From an uncultured Acidimicrobiales bacterium (GTDB lineage: Bacteria; Actinomycetota; Acidimicrobiia; Acidimicrobiales; Bin134): a stretch of 64,000 bases of DNA. Below, piece by piece: positions 62,317 through 64,000 of the stretch (the first letter of the stretch is position 1; the number at the start of each line of letters is the position of its first letter). The stretch lies in contig OX638350.1 of assembly GCA_951813325.1 (NCBI GenBank), positions 2,647,954 through 2,711,953 of the forward strand, given 5' to 3'. The notes under the pieces were generated by a model, which did no database searches, had not been told where the DNA came from, and worked only from the letters and a program-made list of their open reading frames with translations. Made by a program: the position numbers and the translations under genes.

Positions 62317-64000
62317 ATGACGGCCACCGAGTCGAATCGCAGCTACCGGCTCTCCGATCGTTTCACCAACGATTACGGAACGGTCTTCCTTACCGGCATT
62401 CAGGCCATGGCCCGCCTGCCGCTGGAGCAGCTCCGAGCCGATCGGGCTGCGGGACTGAACACCGCCGCGTTCGCCGCCGGCTACCCCGGCTCGCCGTTGG
62501 GCGGACTCGACTCCGCGTTGGCCCGGGCCGTCCGAGAATCGGGGGAAAGCGCCGTTGCGCTGCGGCCGTCGGTCAACGAGGAGCATGCCGCCACCGCGGT
62601 GATGGGCAGCCAGCTCGCCGGATCGAGGCCCGATGCCCGCTACGACGGCGTCGTCGGGATTTGGTACGGCAAAGCCCCCGGCGTCGACCGGGCCTCCGAC
62701 GCCATTCGCCACGCGGTGTTCGCCGGTGCTGACCCCAAAGGCGGCGTGATCCTGCTGGCCGGTGACGACCCCAACGCCAAGTCCTCCACGCTGCCGTCCA
62801 CTTCGGCCGGGGTGCTGGCTGATCTGCACATCCCCGTCCTCTATCCCGGCGATCCCGGCGACGTGCTGGAGCTGGGCCGCCACGCCATCGCCATGAGTCG
62901 GGCCACCGGCCTGTGGGTGGGCATGAAGATCGTGGCCAACGTGGCCGATGGATCGGCCAACGTGAGCCTCGACCCCAACCTGGTCAACCCAGTCATCCCC
63001 CTTCACGAGGACGCGCCCTACCAGCATCGTCCCGACCCCCGTCTGCTCACCCCCTACACGCTGGACTTCGAGCGGGAGATCGTGGAGGTCCGCACCAATC
63101 TTGCCCTCGAGTATGCCGAGCTGAACCACCTCAACCGTGTGGCGGTGGACTCCCCCGACGCTTGGATCGGGATCATCGCCTCGGGCATCACCTACTGGGA
63201 GGTGCGCGAGGCGCTGGCGGCAATCGGGCTGGATGAAGACGCCAAGATCGCCGACTCCGGGATCCGCCTTTTCCGCATGGGCTTGCCCATCCCGTTCAAC
63301 GCCTCCACCATCCGGAAATTCGCCGCCGGATTAGAGGAGATTTTCGTCATAGAGGAGAAGACCCCCAATGTGGAGTCGAGGGTCAAAGACGCCCTCTACA
63401 ACACCTCCCATCATCCTCGGATCGTGGGCGAGTTCGATGAGCACGACCGCCGCCTGGTGAAAAGCTATGGCGCCCTCCACGCCGACGATCTGGCCGGGCC
63501 GCTGCGCAGCCGCCTGTCCCGACTGGCTGACCGCCTGGCGCCTGAGCCCCCGAAGCGGGAGCGCATCGCCCTTTCGGTGAACCGCACCCCCTACTTCTGT
63601 TCGGGGTGCCCCCACAACCGCAGCACGGTGACCGACCCCGGCACCGTGGTAGGCGCGGGCATCGGCTGCCACACCATGATCCTGCTGGGGGACGAATCCC
63701 GGTATGGAGACATCGCCGGTCTCACCTGCATGGGAAGCGAGGGCACCCAGTGGATCGGCATGGCTCCGTTCGTGGAGACCCCCCATTTGATTCAGAACAT
63801 GGGCGATGGAACATTCTTCCACTCCGGACAGCTGGCCATGACCGCGGCCGTCGCCGCCGGGGTGAACATCACCTACAAACTGCTGTGGAACGGCGCGGTG
63901 GCCATGACCGGGGGACAGAATCCCACCGGCGGCATCCCCCTCGACCGAGTATGCCGGTCGCTTTTGGCCCAAGGTGTGGCCCGCATTGTCATAACCTCCG
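62317..64000 (+). CDS. Indolepyruvate:ferredoxin oxidoreductase-like protein (3' end beyond window)
   Basis: 561 codons are visible of a large protein that usually exceeds 1,100 residues. The N-terminal pyruvate-family domain starts MTATESNRSYRLSDRFTNDY and TVFLTGIQAMARLPLEQLRA. The thiamine-diphosphate-binding region GAGIGCHTMILLGDESRYG is followed by MGSEGTQWIGMAPF and NMGDGTFFHSGQLAMTAAVA. FCSGCPHNRSTV is a typical Cys patch. It oxidatively decarboxylates aryl- or branched-chain 2-oxo acids to acyl-CoA with ferredoxin as acceptor. Only 53 bp separate it from the CoA-transferase gene, so they may form an operon. Confidence 0.9.
   Translation, partial: MTATESNRSYRLSDRFTNDYGTVFLTGIQAMARLPLEQLRADRAAGLNTAAFAAGYPGSPLGGLDSALARAVRESGESAVALRPSVNEEHAATAVMGSQLAGSRPDARYDGVVGIWYGKAPGVDRASDAIRHAVFAGADPKGGVILLAGDDPNAKSSTLPSTSAGVLADLHIPVLYPGDPGDVLELGRHAIAMSRATGLWVGMKIVANVADGSANVSLDPNLVNPVIPLHEDAPYQHRPDPRLLTPYTLDFEREIVEVRTNLALEYAELNHLNRVAVDSPDAWIGIIASGITYWEVREALAAIGLDEDAKIADSGIRLFRMGLPIPFNASTIRKFAAGLEEIFVIEEKTPNVESRVKDALYNTSHHPRIVGEFDEHDRRLVKSYGALHADDLAGPLRSRLSRLADRLAPEPPKRERIALSVNRTPYFCSGCPHNRSTVTDPGTVVGAGIGCHTMILLGDESRYGDIAGLTCMGSEGTQWIGMAPFVETPHLIQNMGDGTFFHSGQLAMTAAVAAGVNITYKLLWNGAVAMTGGQNPTGGIPLDRVCRSLLAQGVARIVITS

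Overview
This is high-GC, gene-dense, single-chromosome-type DNA that reads as an actinobacterium, most plausibly of class Acidimicrobiia. The class assignment is an inference from gene content and order. The supporting genes are HemQ-type heme synthase, glucosyl-3-phosphoglycerate synthase, DUF3263 and LytR_C proteins, PAC2, ClpC, a lone groEL behind a CIRCE site, and the block folE-folP-folB-folK-panC-nadC-coaX-lysS. No phage, plasmid or CRISPR structure was seen. One IS481 element is present.

Layout: 1-8.5 kb is a minus-strand operon for reductive pyrimidine (or hydantoin) degradation: beta-ureidopropionase, omega-aminotransferase, dihydropyrimidinase, malonate/methylmalonate semialdehyde dehydrogenase, an LLM-type flavin/F420 oxidoreductase and an SsuBC-like ABC importer running off the left edge. 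Upstream are a Rieske oxygenase and two tandem D-aminoacylase-like amidohydrolases (8.6-13.5 kb). At 13.57 kb lies the most interesting gene, an ArsC-family protein whose catalytic Cys-12 codon is TGA, followed by a potential bacterial SECIS hairpin. Its Arg-60, Arg-94 and Arg-107 fall at the same numbers as in the well-studied plasmid R773 enzyme. RDD and DppD/DppF genes follow.

17-33 kb is a patchy accessory zone. It holds two unknown ORFs, a nucleotidyltransferase remnant, a broken BglII-like restriction gene converging on an XRE/MT-A70 methyltransferase fusion with a perfect palindrome at its promoter, and glnD. It also holds a decayed branched-chain amino-acid (liv) transporter (frameshifted livG, an amber-interrupted livH joined to a livM remnant, and a frameshifted binding-lipoprotein gene), larE, amt and hemQ.

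33-43 kb carries a thiolase/Zn-ribbon fusion, fdhD, nitrobindin, groEL with CIRCE, a MoaD/ThiS-like gene, gpgS, glycerate kinase, envelope and DUF genes, tRNA-Thr(TGT) with an IS481 copy 3 bp downstream, a GCS2 ligase and a truncated toxin with its antitoxin. 44-60 kb is core housekeeping: rlmB, ispF, ispD, hemB, a membrane fusion of an LppM-like lipoprotein to a degenerate HAD domain directly behind clpC, a polyprenyl diphosphate synthase, and the folate/pantothenate/NAD/lysS operon, which contains a phosphatase-like protein lacking its catalytic Cys. 60-64 kb has a double CaiB/BaiF CoA-transferase and the start of an indolepyruvate:ferredoxin oxidoreductase-like gene cut by the window edge.

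Two short tandem duplications span stop codons (fdhD and panC/nadC). Several lesions are single-base or junction events, so raw reads are needed to separate true gene decay from assembly error.
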